A stretch of 64,000 nucleotides of DNA from Leptospira andrefontaineae (GTDB lineage: Bacteria; Spirochaetota; Leptospiria; Leptospirales; Leptospiraceae), in the NCBI RefSeq assembly GCF_004770105.1, contig NZ_RQEY01000005.1:310001-374000 (forward strand), in the 5' to 3' direction. The notes beneath the pieces are model-generated. The model had not been told where the DNA came from and made no database searches. It worked only from the letters and a program-made list of their open reading frames with translations. The translations under genes and the position numbers were made by a program. Shown one piece after another: positions 10,156 to 18,652 of this stretch (positions are counted from its first letter, which is position 1; the number at the start of each line of letters is the position of its first letter).

Positions 10156-11226
10156 GTGGGCGAAACAAAAATTCCGGGAGTGTATCTAAGAGGGACAGGG
10201 GTCATAGGCTGGCCTCTGGCTTCTTTGTTATTATTATTAAAGAATAAATTTGGCGGATTCCAAGTATTTGTAGAACCGTACAAATTGCAAAAATCAGAAA
10301 TACCCCAGATACTTTCCCTACTCGAAAAAGGCGGGATCATTGTAGATGATGGTTCTAATGGGGTCCGGAATTTTTTTCCTGAATGGATCTCTAAAGAGGA
10401 TGCATTATCCCAATCTCAGGTAGTATGCGATTCTTCTCCTCCTGGAGTTGCAGACAAAAGAAAATCTGAATATTCGGAACCAATCTACGATCAGATCAAA
10501 ATTTTTATCGCTCAGGGAAGTGAACATTCTTTCGGACCTCAATTTTTGTATCCTGAAAGTGCTCCACTCTTGGAAAAAAATCCCCCTAAGTTCATACATG
10601 TTTCTACATGTAATACTCATACGTTAGCCGGAATTCTTAGACCCTTCTATTCGGAAAAACCTCAAGAGCTTTCAAATATATTAGAAGAGGCTGATTTTTT
10701 TGTGATCCGACGAGATGCGGATATGGCAAAAAACGATCCTCACGTTACAGGACCTTTACTTGTTCTTCCTGAATCGGAAACTGGTACTCACCATGGAAGA
10801 TTATTGAACGAAGTATATGCAGATCTTGGTTTTAAGATCAAATTGGGGTCTTCTTCCGTAACGATCAATTCGCCTTATATGCATTTGATCCGTTTTCATC
10901 TTCGCCTAAAGAGAGAAATTACTAAAGAATGGTTGGTTTCTAAGATCGATAATGACCCATTCTTAAGCATCACAGAGCTTGTTTCTACCAACTCTATCTT
11001 CTCCTCCGGAAGAGACAGAGGATTGTATGGCAGAATTTTCTCTCATGCCGTATTTCCACTGTCCGCATTGGAAGTGAATGGAAAAGAAGTGCGAGGATAT
11101 GCTGCTACTCCAGGAGATTCGAATGTGCATATTTCAAGTATATATGCGGTTTATAAAGGATTAGGGCTTTCCTTCGGACCGGAAACGGAAGCCTTTCTAG
11201 CTGGAATTGTCTTGAAAGAAGTTTAG
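10156..11226 (+). CDS. Type II (archaeal-like) glyceraldehyde-3-phosphate dehydrogenase homologue
   Basis: This 356-residue protein follows the motif order of archaeal-type GAPDH. It begins with a Rossmann loop ([11 protein letters not shown]), then [13 protein letters not shown] (compare the D-A-T/S-P-x-G-x-G/A-x-K loop), IFIAQGSEH, the active-site stretch [12 protein letters not shown] with a Cys near residue 150, IRRDADM followed by GPLLVLPES, and [10 protein letters not shown] in place of the usual SHHG-x-D. The family link is by motif memory, not by a search. Substrate and cofactor are unknown. The start is GTG at 10156 without a strong ribosome site, so the exact N-terminus is uncertain. 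The organism also has a normal type I gap at 6090-7097, which makes a glycolytic role for this copy unlikely. Confidence 0.65.
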   Translation: MGETKIPGVYLRGTGVIGWPLASLLLLLKNKFGGFQVFVEPYKLQKSEIPQILSLLEKGGIIVDDGSNGVRNFFPEWISKEDALSQSQVVCDSSPPGVADKRKSEYSEPIYDQIKIFIAQGSEHSFGPQFLYPESAPLLEKNPPKFIHVSTCNTHTLAGILRPFYSEKPQELSNILEEADFFVIRRDADMAKNDPHVTGPLLVLPESETGTHHGRLLNEVYADLGFKIKLGSSSVTINSPYMHLIRFHLRLKREITKEWLVSKIDNDPFLSITELVSTNSIFSSGRDRGLYGRIFSHAVFPLSALEVNGKEVRGYAATPGDSNVHISSIYAVYKGLGLSFGPETEAFLAGIVLKEV

Positions 11227-11349
11227 ATCTTCTTAGAAATATCCAGACAGTTTTGATCTTTTTTCATTGATCGCATTTGATATATTGAAAAAGATGTTTA
11301 ATATATTGACAAGTTCACAAAAATCCAGCTGCAGAGGTAGGAATTCCTA

Positions 11350-12279
11350 ATGAAAGCAAATAATATCTTAGAGACGATCGGTAATACTCCACACGTAAAA
11401 ATCAACCGACTCTTTGGATCCAAATACAACGTATATTCTAAATTAGAGCGTAGCAATCCAGGCGGTTCTATCAAGGATCGTATCGCGCTTTCTATGATCG
11501 AGGACGCTGAAAAAAGCGGAAAACTCACTAAGGATACAGTAATCATCGAGCCAACTTCCGGAAACACCGGTATCGGTTTAGCTCTTGTTGCGGCAGTAAA
11601 AGGATACCGTTTGATCCTGGTTATGCCTGAGTCAATGAGTGTGGAAAGAAGAAGAATTATGGCTGCTTACGGCGCAGAATTCGACCTAACTCCTCGCGAA
11701 AAAGGAATGCCTGGAGCAATCGAAAGAGCAAAACAACTTGTTTCTGAAAATCCTAAAGCTTGGATGCCTCAACAGTTCGAGAATGAAGCAAACATTAAAG
11801 TGCATATTGAAACTACTGCAGCAGAGATCCTGAAAGACTTCCCTAACGGAGTGGATGCTCTGATCACTGGAGTAGGAACAGGTGGACATATCACTGGAGT
11901 TGCTAAAGTTTTAAAGGAGAAGTTCCCTAAAACTAAAGTATTCGCAGTTGAGCCGGAAGCTTCTCCTGTAATTTCCGGAGGAAAACCTGGACCACACCCA
12001 ATCCAAGGAATTGGAGCCGGATTCATTCCTAAAAACTTACACACTGATCTACTAGACGGAGTGATCCAAGTTTCTAAAGACGAGGCTTTCCAATATGCGC
12101 TTCGTGCAGCAAAAGAAGAAGGAATTTTCTTAGGAGTATCTTCCGGTGCAGCTCTTGCAGCTGTTGCTAAAAAACTTCCTGAACTTCCAGAAGGAGCTAC
12201 AGTTCTTACCTTCAACTACGACACCGGAGAAAGATATCTTTCTATTGAAGGACTTTTCCCAGTTCCTTCTAACGGCTAA
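11350..12279 (+). CDS. cysK: Cysteine synthase A
   Basis: This 309-residue PLP enzyme makes cysteine from O-acetylserine and sulfide. The PLP lysine lies in [15 protein letters not shown], the substrate loop is [12 protein letters not shown], and the phosphate-binding glycine loop is [20 protein letters not shown] is near the C-terminus. Length and motifs are typical of CysK. The ATG follows AGAGGTAGGAATTCCTA, a fair ribosome site. A strong terminator directly follows, so it is probably a single-gene unit. Confidence 0.96.
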   Translation: MKANNILETIGNTPHVKINRLFGSKYNVYSKLERSNPGGSIKDRIALSMIEDAEKSGKLTKDTVIIEPTSGNTGIGLALVAAVKGYRLILVMPESMSVERRRIMAAYGAEFDLTPREKGMPGAIERAKQLVSENPKAWMPQQFENEANIKVHIETTAAEILKDFPNGVDALITGVGTGGHITGVAKVLKEKFPKTKVFAVEPEASPVISGGKPGPHPIQGIGAGFIPKNLHTDLLDGVIQVSKDEAFQYALRAAKEEGIFLGVSSGAALAAVAKKLPELPEGATVLTFNYDTGERYLSIEGLFPVPSNG

Positions 12280-12305
12280 GATTTAATCTAAGTCTAAGTT
12301 TTAAG

Positions 12306-12336
12306 AATCCCGGCCTAAACCACCGGGATTTTTTTA
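12306..12336 (+). terminator. Rho-independent terminator after cysK
   Basis: AATCCCGG and CCGGGATT pair around a 9-nt loop and are followed by a run of seven T. This is a textbook intrinsic terminator 27 nt after the cysK stop. Confidence 0.9.
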
Positions 12337-12586
12337 TTTTCACGCAGAGACGCAAAGCCACAGAGACTTGATGATTGTTTTTGCCTAAATTATATTTCGA
12401 AATTTGTAAAAGTTTCTAATAGTTTAAGTATAAGAATCTTCTTACCTTCGCGGCTTTGCGTGAAAATGATAAGTTTTAAGGTCTCGCTAAGACGCTAAGA
12501 GAAGAAGAGCATTTGAGTTTTATCAATATGAAGGATTGTGAAATTAAAAAACTCGTAAAACCCTCCACAGGTCTGCGTCTCTATCT
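12337..12586. repeat. Dispersed intergenic repeat, copy 2 (cysK to oxygenase gap)
   Basis: The 420-bp gap after cysK holds, after the terminator, CACGCAGAGACGCAAAG with CCACAGAGAC at 12341-12366, the near reverse complement CTTCGCGGCTTTGCGTGAAAA at 12447-12466, CTCGCTAAGACGCTAAGAG at 12483-12501 and GTCTGCGTCTCTATCTC further on. The opposed arms could fold as a large hairpin. The rest of the gap, up to the gene at 12702, is A+T-rich with no frame that I trust. Confidence 0.65.
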
Positions 12587-12701
12587 CTATTGTTTGGGAT
12601 AAAAGTATCTAAATAAAATACTTGCTTTTCGAATTTAATCGAACATCTGTGCGAAAAAGTGATAAAATAAAAAGTTCGGTATCAAAGGAAAAAATAAACA
12701 G

Positions 12702-13550
12702 ATGTTCAACCGTTTGAAAATATTAAAAGAAATTAATGAATTAGATGCGGAGAAGGATGCACAGAAGATCGTATTTCTTTCTGGAAGTTATGATTTTCCT
12801 CAGGATGTGGAGATCTCACTTGCAATTTCATTTTTCAGGACATTCGCAATTCCTTCTATTTCTAAAATATTAAATACAACCAAACGATTTGAATCTGCAG
12901 GACAGAAAAGATACGACGATACCGCTTTGATCCTCGCAGAATTTATAGAAAATGGACTGGATAGCGAAAGAGGAAGAGAGGCCATGAGAAGGTTGAACCA
13001 GATCCATAAAGAATACGATATCAAGAATGAGGACTTTCTTTATACACTCACAACTTTTATATTCGAGCCGGATCGTTGGAACCAAAAGTTCGGTTGGAGA
13101 AAAAGTACTGAAAAAGAAAGGTTAGCCAATTTCTATCTTTGGAAACGGATCGGAAAAATGATGAATATCAAAAATATTCCGGAAACCTACGAGGAAATGT
13201 TGGAGTTCAATCAGAAATTCGAAAAAGAAAAATTCCATCGTACTACTGACTCGGAACAAGTTGCACTTGCAACTATGAAGATCGCTTCTGCTAGAATTCC
13301 TAAAATCCCCGGTTTGGAATATTTAGTATATAACGCAGTATATTCTCTTATGGATAAACCTCTTAGAGAGGCTATGGGATTTCCTAAAGCAAATCCGATC
13401 GTTGCAGCCTTGACTTATTCTCTTTTTAAATTCAGAGCATTCTTCTTACGATATTTTTGGCCTCCTAGAAAAACACCTTATTACGTGACCAAAAGAAATA
13501 ACCCTACGTATCCGAACGGATATTTGATTGAAGAGTTAGGACCACATTAG
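12702..13550 (+). CDS. Oxygenase MpaB family (DUF2236) protein
   Basis: This 282-residue protein matches the helical MpaB/Lcp-like oxygenase family (DUF2236). The core RRLNQIHKEYDIKNEDFLYT followed by FIFEPDRW is the family's central segment, with a histidine that in relatives binds heme iron. A later EFNQKFE and the C-terminal membrane-proximal region (about 230-260) are also usual. It may oxidise a hydrophobic substrate, but none is known. AAAGGAAAAAATAAACAG precedes the ATG. It sits alone between cysK and topA. The family call is fairly good, the reaction unknown. Confidence 0.7.
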   Translation: MFNRLKILKEINELDAEKDAQKIVFLSGSYDFPQDVEISLAISFFRTFAIPSISKILNTTKRFESAGQKRYDDTALILAEFIENGLDSERGREAMRRLNQIHKEYDIKNEDFLYTLTTFIFEPDRWNQKFGWRKSTEKERLANFYLWKRIGKMMNIKNIPETYEEMLEFNQKFEKEKFHRTTDSEQVALATMKIASARIPKIPGLEYLVYNAVYSLMDKPLREAMGFPKANPIVAALTYSLFKFRAFFLRYFWPPRKTPYYVTKRNNPTYPNGYLIEELGPH

Positions 13551-13558
13551 AAAAATAC

Positions 13559-13587
13559 GGAAGGGCCGGATTTCCGGTCCGTTCCGA
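13559..13587 (+). promoter_or_regulatory. GC-rich hairpin in front of topA
   Basis: GGAAGGGCCGGA and TCCGGTCCGTTCC flank a tiny loop and form a strong imperfect stem that ends 2 nt before the topA ATG. No T-run follows. It covers the place where a ribosome site would be, so it could reduce translation of topA, or be the 3' hairpin of the upstream oxygenase message. Confidence 0.45.
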
Positions 13588-13588
13588 A

Positions 13589-15433
13589 ATGTCCGTTCTA
13601 GTACTTGTAGAATCTCCTACCAAAGTTAAAACCATCTCTTCCTATTTGGGCAAAGAGTATAAGGTGCTCGCCACCTTCGGACATATTTTGGATCTTCCTC
13701 CGGATCGTATTGGGATCAAAATAGAAAAAGATTTCGAACCTGAGTATGTTCCTCTCAAAGGTAAGAAAAAAATCCTATCTTCTATCTTAAAGGAAGCAAA
13801 GTCTCATTCATCCATACTGATCGCAACCGATCCGGATAGAGAAGGCGAGTTTATAGGATATATCTTGGCCCAAAAATTAGGGAAGAAGGTAAAGATCTCC
13901 CGAATTCGTTTCCAAGAAATCCAGAAAGACAAAATTTTACAGGCAATTTCAGAACCTGATGAGATCGATCTGGACCTGGTAGATTCCCAAAAAGCAAGAA
14001 GGATCTTAGATAGACTGATCGGATATAAGGTGAGTCCATTTTTATGGAGAGCAGTAAGCGGAGAAGGTCTGTCCGCAGGAAGGGTACAATCAGTCGCTTT
14101 AAAATGGATCTGCGATAGAGAAGAAGAAATCCGTAGTTTTATTCCGGTCACCACCTGGCTTGTTTCTGCAACTGTGTTTTACGGATCGGAAGAAAATGAA
14201 AGGATCGTCTTTTGCCCTAAAAGAGACGCGTTCGCCACCCAAAAAGAAGCATCTGGGTTCCTGGATTCTATATTAAAAAAAACGAAAGTATTACAAATCA
14301 CTGAAATAAAAGAGAAGGTAGGAGAAACATTACCTCCACCTCCTTTTACTACTGCTACTTTACAACAGGAAGCATTTAGGGTCTTAAAATTTTCCGCATC
14401 CAAAACAATGAAACTCGCTCAGGAATTGTACGAGGGAACAGATCTAGGAAAAGGAAAATCCCAAGGACTCATCACTTATATGAGAACTGATTCTGTTCGG
14501 ATAAGTGAAGATGCAAGAGATTCTATTCGCAGAAAGATAGCCTCTAAATTCGGAAAAGAATTCGTTTCAGATAAAGCCCAAACGTATAGACTTAAAAAAA
14601 CGAAAGGGAAGTCACAGGATGCACATGAAGCAATTCGTCCTGTGGATGTATTTTTAGAACCTGACTTTGTATTAGAAGTCGCAGATCGTAATTTAAGTAA
14701 GGACTCCAAAAAATTATACGAATTGATCTGGAAGCGTGCCATTGCTTCTCAGATGAAACCTGAAATTTGGAAAAGATTGGAGTTTGTGGCAAACGGAGGA
14801 GGAGAAATTTGGGAAGGAGAAAAACTTTTCACTCTAGATCCAGGTTATAAAAAGATCTATAATATAGGCGCTGACATTCTTCCTAATTGGAAAAAAGGAG
14901 AAACTCTGGCTCCCGATCCGTGGGAGATCCAAGAAAAAACTACAGAACCTCCTTCCAGATACACGGAAGCAAGTCTTGTCTCCAAACTCGAAAAAGAGGG
15001 GATCGGCAGGCCTTCTACATTTGCTTCTATCCTCGAAACATTATACAAAAGAAAATACGTATACTCCGAAAAAGGGAAGTTATATTCGGAGACTCTCGGA
15101 GAAAGAGTGAATGCATTCTTGCAGGCTGCATTTGCTGATCTATTCAGGGAAAAATTTACTTCTGAAATGGAACAAAAATTAGATTCCATTGCTTCCGGAG
15201 AAGAAAGCAGATCTAAGGTTCTTTCCGAATTTTACTCAGTCTTAGATTCTCAATTAAAGAAAACGAATATAATCGCAATAAATAAACAGTTAAAAGAAAA
15301 ACCAAAAACTCCCAAATACGGAATTTGTCCCGTTTGTAAAGAAGGGGAGAGAGTTCGAAAAAAATCTTCCAAAAAGAAGGAATATTATATCTGTTCTCGT
15401 TTTCCTCAATGCGACTACGCGGAATATCTTTAA
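13589..15433 (+). CDS. topA: DNA topoisomerase I (type IA)
   Basis: This 614-residue enzyme relaxes negative supercoils by cutting one strand. The Toprim domain is at the N-terminus (LVLVESPTKVKT with the catalytic Glu, and DPDREGE). GLSAGRVQSVAL and DAHEAIRPVD are family signatures, and the active-site tyrosine is in LITYMRTDSVRIS near residue 300. A single C4 zinc ribbon closes the protein (CPVC, then CSRFPQC, about 586-608). It is shorter than the E. coli enzyme, which has more C-terminal zinc fingers, but normal for spirochaetes as far as I know. Confidence 0.96.
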   Translation: MSVLVLVESPTKVKTISSYLGKEYKVLATFGHILDLPPDRIGIKIEKDFEPEYVPLKGKKKILSSILKEAKSHSSILIATDPDREGEFIGYILAQKLGKKVKISRIRFQEIQKDKILQAISEPDEIDLDLVDSQKARRILDRLIGYKVSPFLWRAVSGEGLSAGRVQSVALKWICDREEEIRSFIPVTTWLVSATVFYGSEENERIVFCPKRDAFATQKEASGFLDSILKKTKVLQITEIKEKVGETLPPPPFTTATLQQEAFRVLKFSASKTMKLAQELYEGTDLGKGKSQGLITYMRTDSVRISEDARDSIRRKIASKFGKEFVSDKAQTYRLKKTKGKSQDAHEAIRPVDVFLEPDFVLEVADRNLSKDSKKLYELIWKRAIASQMKPEIWKRLEFVANGGGEIWEGEKLFTLDPGYKKIYNIGADILPNWKKGETLAPDPWEIQEKTTEPPSRYTEASLVSKLEKEGIGRPSTFASILETLYKRKYVYSEKGKLYSETLGERVNAFLQAAFADLFREKFTSEMEQKLDSIASGEESRSKVLSEFYSVLDSQLKKTNIIAINKQLKEKPKTPKYGICPVCKEGERVRKKSSKKKEYYICSRFPQCDYAEYL

Positions 15434-15435
15434 GT

Positions 15436-15516
15436 TTCACACAGAGGCCACGGAGTTCACAGAGAATAAATACTTTCTCAAAACTCTCTGTGTTCTTTGT
15501 GTGCTCCGTGCGAAAG
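15436..15516. repeat. Dispersed intergenic repeat, copy 3 (after topA)
   Basis: TTTCACACAGAGG with CCACGGAGTTCACAGAG at 15436-15465 and the opposed CTCTCTGTGTTCTTTGTG with TGCTCCGTGCGAAA at 15484-15516 form an imperfect inverted repeat of about 30 nt per arm with a short spacer. It lies between convergent topA and the ABC ATPase gene, where it could serve as a bidirectional stem-loop. Confidence 0.7.
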
Positions 15517-15521
15517 CTTGA

Positions 15522-16322
15522 TTACTTTCTTTCAGTCACTGCGACCCAGGTGCCGTTGCGATTTTCTGCTTCTACCTTACGATCGTATAGATCCGAAAGC
15601 CTTGCAGAAGAGAACGCTTCTTTGATCTCACCGGAGAATAAAATTTTGCCGGACTTCAGAAGTGCCGCGTGTTCGTAAAATGGAGGGATCTCATCGATCC
15701 TATGAGTGATATAGATAGAAGTGAAATTCCGATTCCTCTTATATTCATCCAAGAAGTCTATGAATTCCTCTCTAGCAGTCAGATCCAATCCGGAGCAAGG
15801 CTCATCTAAGATCACAAATTCGGGAGAAGTGCACATCGCTCGAAGAAAGAGTACCTTCTTCTTTTCTCCCGAAGATAGAGTTCGGAATAATTGGTTTCTT
15901 TTAGCCCCGAAACCGTTTTCTTCTAAAATTCGTTCTGCTTCCTTTTCTTCCCAGGCGTTTGATTCTCTATAAAAACCTATGGTATGAAAAAAACCTGTAA
16001 GAAGAACATCATAAACAGTAAGACTTTTTTGAAGAGCGCTTTCTTGTTGGGAAGAATCCAGGATCCCAATTTTATTTCTCAAGATCTGTAGAGGAGTTTC
16101 TCCGAATGTTTCTCCAAAAAGATTGATCCTACCTGCAGTAGGCCAAACTGAACCATAAATCAAATTTACAAGTGTAGTTTTTCCGGCACCGTTGCGGCCT
16201 AACAGCACCCAATGTTCCCCGGAATTGATCTGGAAATCGATCCCATCCAGAATAGGAGTCCCGGATCTATAAAACTTAATTCCGTGTAAATTGAGTAGAT
16301 TATTGGATTCAGTTTTCTTCAT
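15522..16322 (-). CDS. ABC transporter ATP-binding protein
   Basis: A 266-residue ABC ATPase with Walker A GRNGAGKTTL, signature LSSGEKKKVLFLRA and Walker B FVILDEPCSGLD, then a switch histidine in SIYITHR. The signature LSSGE fits the YlmA/ModF-like group of stand-alone ATPases. No permease gene is next to it, so partner and substrate are unknown. Its start overlaps the end of the HDOD gene by 14 nt, which suggests one transcript and coupled translation. Confidence 0.88.
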   Translation of the reverse strand: MKKTESNNLLNLHGIKFYRSGTPILDGIDFQINSGEHWVLLGRNGAGKTTLVNLIYGSVWPTAGRINLFGETFGETPLQILRNKIGILDSSQQESALQKSLTVYDVLLTGFFHTIGFYRESNAWEEKEAERILEENGFGAKRNQLFRTLSSGEKKKVLFLRAMCTSPEFVILDEPCSGLDLTAREEFIDFLDEYKRNRNFTSIYITHRIDEIPPFYEHAALLKSGKILFSGEIKEAFSSARLSDLYDRKVEAENRNGTWVAVTERK

Positions 16323-17844
16323 TCGCGATCTCGTAGGCCTTAGCTAATTTTTCGCAGGTCTCTTCGAACTTTGCCTTATCATCTAACTGGAACTTTTTTA
16401 GTATATTCGAGTCAGCAGCATAATAGCTGGTCTTCTTATCCAGATAATCGCACATCATATTTGCCACGTATACGGAATCAACTAAATCCGTATAAATCGT
16501 GTTAGTCGCCATGAAGGCTCTATGATGAAATTCGATCATATGAACAAGGTCCGGAGGGAAATCCCATTTTCTGGCGAGCATCGCTCCCAAAGTCGGATGA
16601 GAAATACCTGTGGAAATTTCTTCTAAGATGGTGGAATTGGAAAGATCCCTATGCTTCTGATAAGATGCCAAACGTTTGAACAATGTAGGATCCAATGAAA
16701 GCAAAATGAATTTTCCTAAATCATGAAGTAAGGCTCCTACTGCAGCGATATCGGAAAGTTTTCCGAGTCCCGCTCTTTGAGAAACCTGCCTCGCGAAAAA
16801 ACTCGCAAGGTTGGAATGATTCCATACTTCCTGAAGTTTGGAATATCTTCCTTCCATGATCTTTCGTACGCCTGATACATACAAAAGATTTCGGACGTTC
16901 TTCAGTCCCACAACCTTAACAGCTTGGACGATCGTATTTACTTTATTCCTACTCGCGAAACCGGCTGAGTTTGAAAGTTTTAGAAGGTCCGCACTGATCG
17001 CCGGGTTTCTTTCTATCTCGTTAGCAATTACACCTAAATCTGAGTCAGGATTATTACAAAGGTTTATGATCCTTGTAAGAGTATGAGGAAGTGGGGGAAG
17101 TCCATCTACTTCTGCCAAAATCTTGTCTTTGAGTTTAGTAGCTACATCCAATGGAACGATTTGTTTAGGGATCACTAAGGTCGCTCTTGTGATCTTTCCA
17201 TCCGTTTCTATCTTAAATTTATCAGAACCTATGCCTGAGTTTTTTAATAATAATTGTATAAGTACAAGTCCAAGACCTGCGCTCTCTTGGCTATCCGCCA
17301 TCGAAAGAAACGCATCCGACAGATCGTTAAACTTGTTTGCAGATTCTAATCTTGCCTTGATCCTTTCCGATTCTTGGGGAAGAAGTGCTGCATCATTCTC
17401 AATCAAAAAGATCAGATTCTGGTTCATGATCTTAGCTCGAAGACGGACGGATAAATTGGAACCTTTGAGTACCTTTTCCTGTTCATCCCATTTATGGATG
17501 ATATCTTCCAGAAAACGTTTCATCCCTTTATTATAATGAGATGCCTCGTTGATATTCAGCCCTTCTGTAAGAAAGAAAAGTCTCTTGGCGTTCGCCTTAT
17601 TCGCGTTCATCAAAAGTTCTTTCAGAATGGTAGAAACCACTTCCGTAAGAAATAACCTGTCCAAGTTTCCTAAAACCTGAAGCAGCAGAAGGTAGATCTG
17701 CTGGTGGTCCTCGTCCGAAATAAATCTATATTCCAGCTCGATATCTTTTCCAGATACTAGAGTTTCCGTGAGTTCTGTCGGATTTAGCATTCCCTCAAAT
17801 TTGGGCCTAAACTCCCTTGTCGCAAGAAAAAAAATGCGCTCCAT
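16309..17844 (-). CDS. HDOD-domain protein with N-terminal GHKL ATPase-like domain
   Basis: Up to 511 residues. The first part (about 20-250) looks like a histidine-kinase-type ATPase without a phosphorylated histidine: ILKELLMNANKANAKRL resembles an N box and AGLGLVLIQLLLKNSG a G2 box. The second part (about 260-470) is an HDOD domain starting LPPLPHTLTRIINL and containing HDLGKFILL. HDOD proteins are signalling scaffolds related to HD phosphodiesterases. The combination suggests a signal relay that binds ATP. ATG at 17790 (residue 19) is an alternative start; neither start has a strong ribosome site. The ABC ATPase gene follows and overlaps. Confidence 0.8.
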   Translation of the reverse strand: MERIFFLATREFRPKFEGMLNPTELTETLVSGKDIELEYRFISDEDHQQIYLLLLQVLGNLDRLFLTEVVSTILKELLMNANKANAKRLFFLTEGLNINEASHYNKGMKRFLEDIIHKWDEQEKVLKGSNLSVRLRAKIMNQNLIFLIENDAALLPQESERIKARLESANKFNDLSDAFLSMADSQESAGLGLVLIQLLLKNSGIGSDKFKIETDGKITRATLVIPKQIVPLDVATKLKDKILAEVDGLPPLPHTLTRIINLCNNPDSDLGVIANEIERNPAISADLLKLSNSAGFASRNKVNTIVQAVKVVGLKNVRNLLYVSGVRKIMEGRYSKLQEVWNHSNLASFFARQVSQRAGLGKLSDIAAVGALLHDLGKFILLSLDPTLFKRLASYQKHRDLSNSTILEEISTGISHPTLGAMLARKWDFPPDLVHMIEFHHRAFMATNTIYTDLVDSVYVANMMCDYLDKKTSYYAADSNILKKFQLDDKAKFEETCEKLAKAYEIANEEN

Positions 17845-17904
17845 TCTTCGGATTGGGCACCCGTTTGTCCGGGGAAAACCTAAAATATTATATGGGGGCC
17901 GGAA

Positions 17905-18192
17905 ATGGAGAAGGAGCCAAAAAAATCAGAACAAGGATCCGAAAAAATCGGAGAGGATTTACAGGAAGAACTCAGATTTTTTCTGGAAAATCGATTGGAT
18001 GGGCTTTTGGACGAAGCGGAGAAGTTCAGGCAAACCAAACAATCCTATAGAAAAACCCGATCCAAGTTTTTGAGGCATGAGTCCAATCCTGAAAAAAACC
18101 AGGGATTTTTGCCTTTTCTCTATTCCGTTTCCAGACAAAGGGAGGGGAACAGGGAAGAGCCGGAGTCTAAAGTATCAGGGGATCAGCTTTAG
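17905..18192 (+). CDS. Small charged hypothetical protein
   Basis: A 95-residue frame starting with ATG at 17905, after GGGGGCCGGAA. The product is very rich in Glu, Lys and Arg with a likely helical stretch (about 15-55) and no membrane segment or known motif. It is divergent from the HDOD gene. Two other frames are open over the same region, so the coding call rests on start context and position only. Confidence 0.45.
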   Translation: MEKEPKKSEQGSEKIGEDLQEELRFFLENRLDGLLDEAEKFRQTKQSYRKTRSKFLRHESNPEKNQGFLPFLYSVSRQREGNREEPESKVSGDQL

Positions 18193-18226
18193 AATGAGAG
18201 CCACCCCAGATTATTTTCTCATTAGC

Positions 18227-18302
18227 TAAGAGCCTATTCAGGCTCTTGAAGCCCGCGACCTGATACAAATTTGATGACATAAGTTTTGAGGCGGACTATA
18301 AA
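18227..18302 (+). promoter_or_regulatory. Candidate structured leader element, copy A
   Basis: A 76-nt stretch that recurs, with changes, at 38262-38335. Shared blocks in order are TAAGAGCCT, GGCTCTTGAAGCCCG, GACC, AAGTTTTG and CGGACTATAAA. The first two blocks form a hairpin (AAGAGCC with GGCTCTT) whose loop is six nt here and five in the other copy. CCGC at 18253-18256 can also pair with GCGG at 18291-18294. It ends 42 nt before the start of the 80-residue gene at 18345. I know no RNA family with this pattern. A promoter with an operator is the main alternative, as TATAAA ends the element. Confidence 0.6.
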
Positions 18303-18344
18303 TAAAGATGGACATTTGGGCGGAAAGAATCATGGTAGAGGCGA

Positions 18345-18587
18345 ATGGATAGCAACTTCTTCTTCGAAGAGGCTCCTGAGGACTCGGAGAGTCGAGATAT
18401 CTTAGATATCATGGACTCCTACCGCTACATGAACTCCTCTTACTTTTTCGATTTTATATCGGATGGTAGATGGGATCATGGAAAAGGTTGGGTGGAGAAA
18501 AACATCGACCGAGGACAATGGACCACAAGATTCGTTCCGGGCAGTATAGATCGTTACCGTCGACCCGGGTCCGGTCAAAGTCCCTGA
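18345..18587 (+). CDS. Small acidic hypothetical protein behind leader element
   Basis: An 80-residue frame with ATG at 18345 preceded by GGTAGAGGCGA. The N-terminus is acidic and aromatic (NFFFEEAPEDSES), the middle has DSYRYMNSSYFFDF, and the end is basic with Trp residues (RWDHGKGWVEKN). No signal peptide or known domain is seen. A strong terminator follows directly, so leader element, gene and terminator form a compact single-gene unit. Function unknown. Confidence 0.6.
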   Translation: MDSNFFFEEAPEDSESRDILDIMDSYRYMNSSYFFDFISDGRWDHGKGWVEKNIDRGQWTTRFVPGSIDRYRRPGSGQSP

Positions 18588-18589
18588 GC

Positions 18590-18624
18590 ATAAAAAAAGG
18601 ACCCTTTTGGGGTCCTTTTTTATT
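18590..18624 (+). terminator. Strong intrinsic terminator
   Basis: A stem of AAAAAAGGACCC with GGGGTCCTTTTTT around a TTTT loop, A-rich before and T-rich after, works on both strands. It ends the small plus-strand gene and can also end the minus-strand gene at 18653-19531. Confidence 0.92.
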
Positions 18625-18652
18625 ATACAGGCTAAAACCTCGACCTTAAGTC

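Noticed and set aside
12337..12586. CRISPR array
   Set aside because: The repeated words are degenerate, of mixed orientation and irregular spacing, without unique spacers or cas genes.
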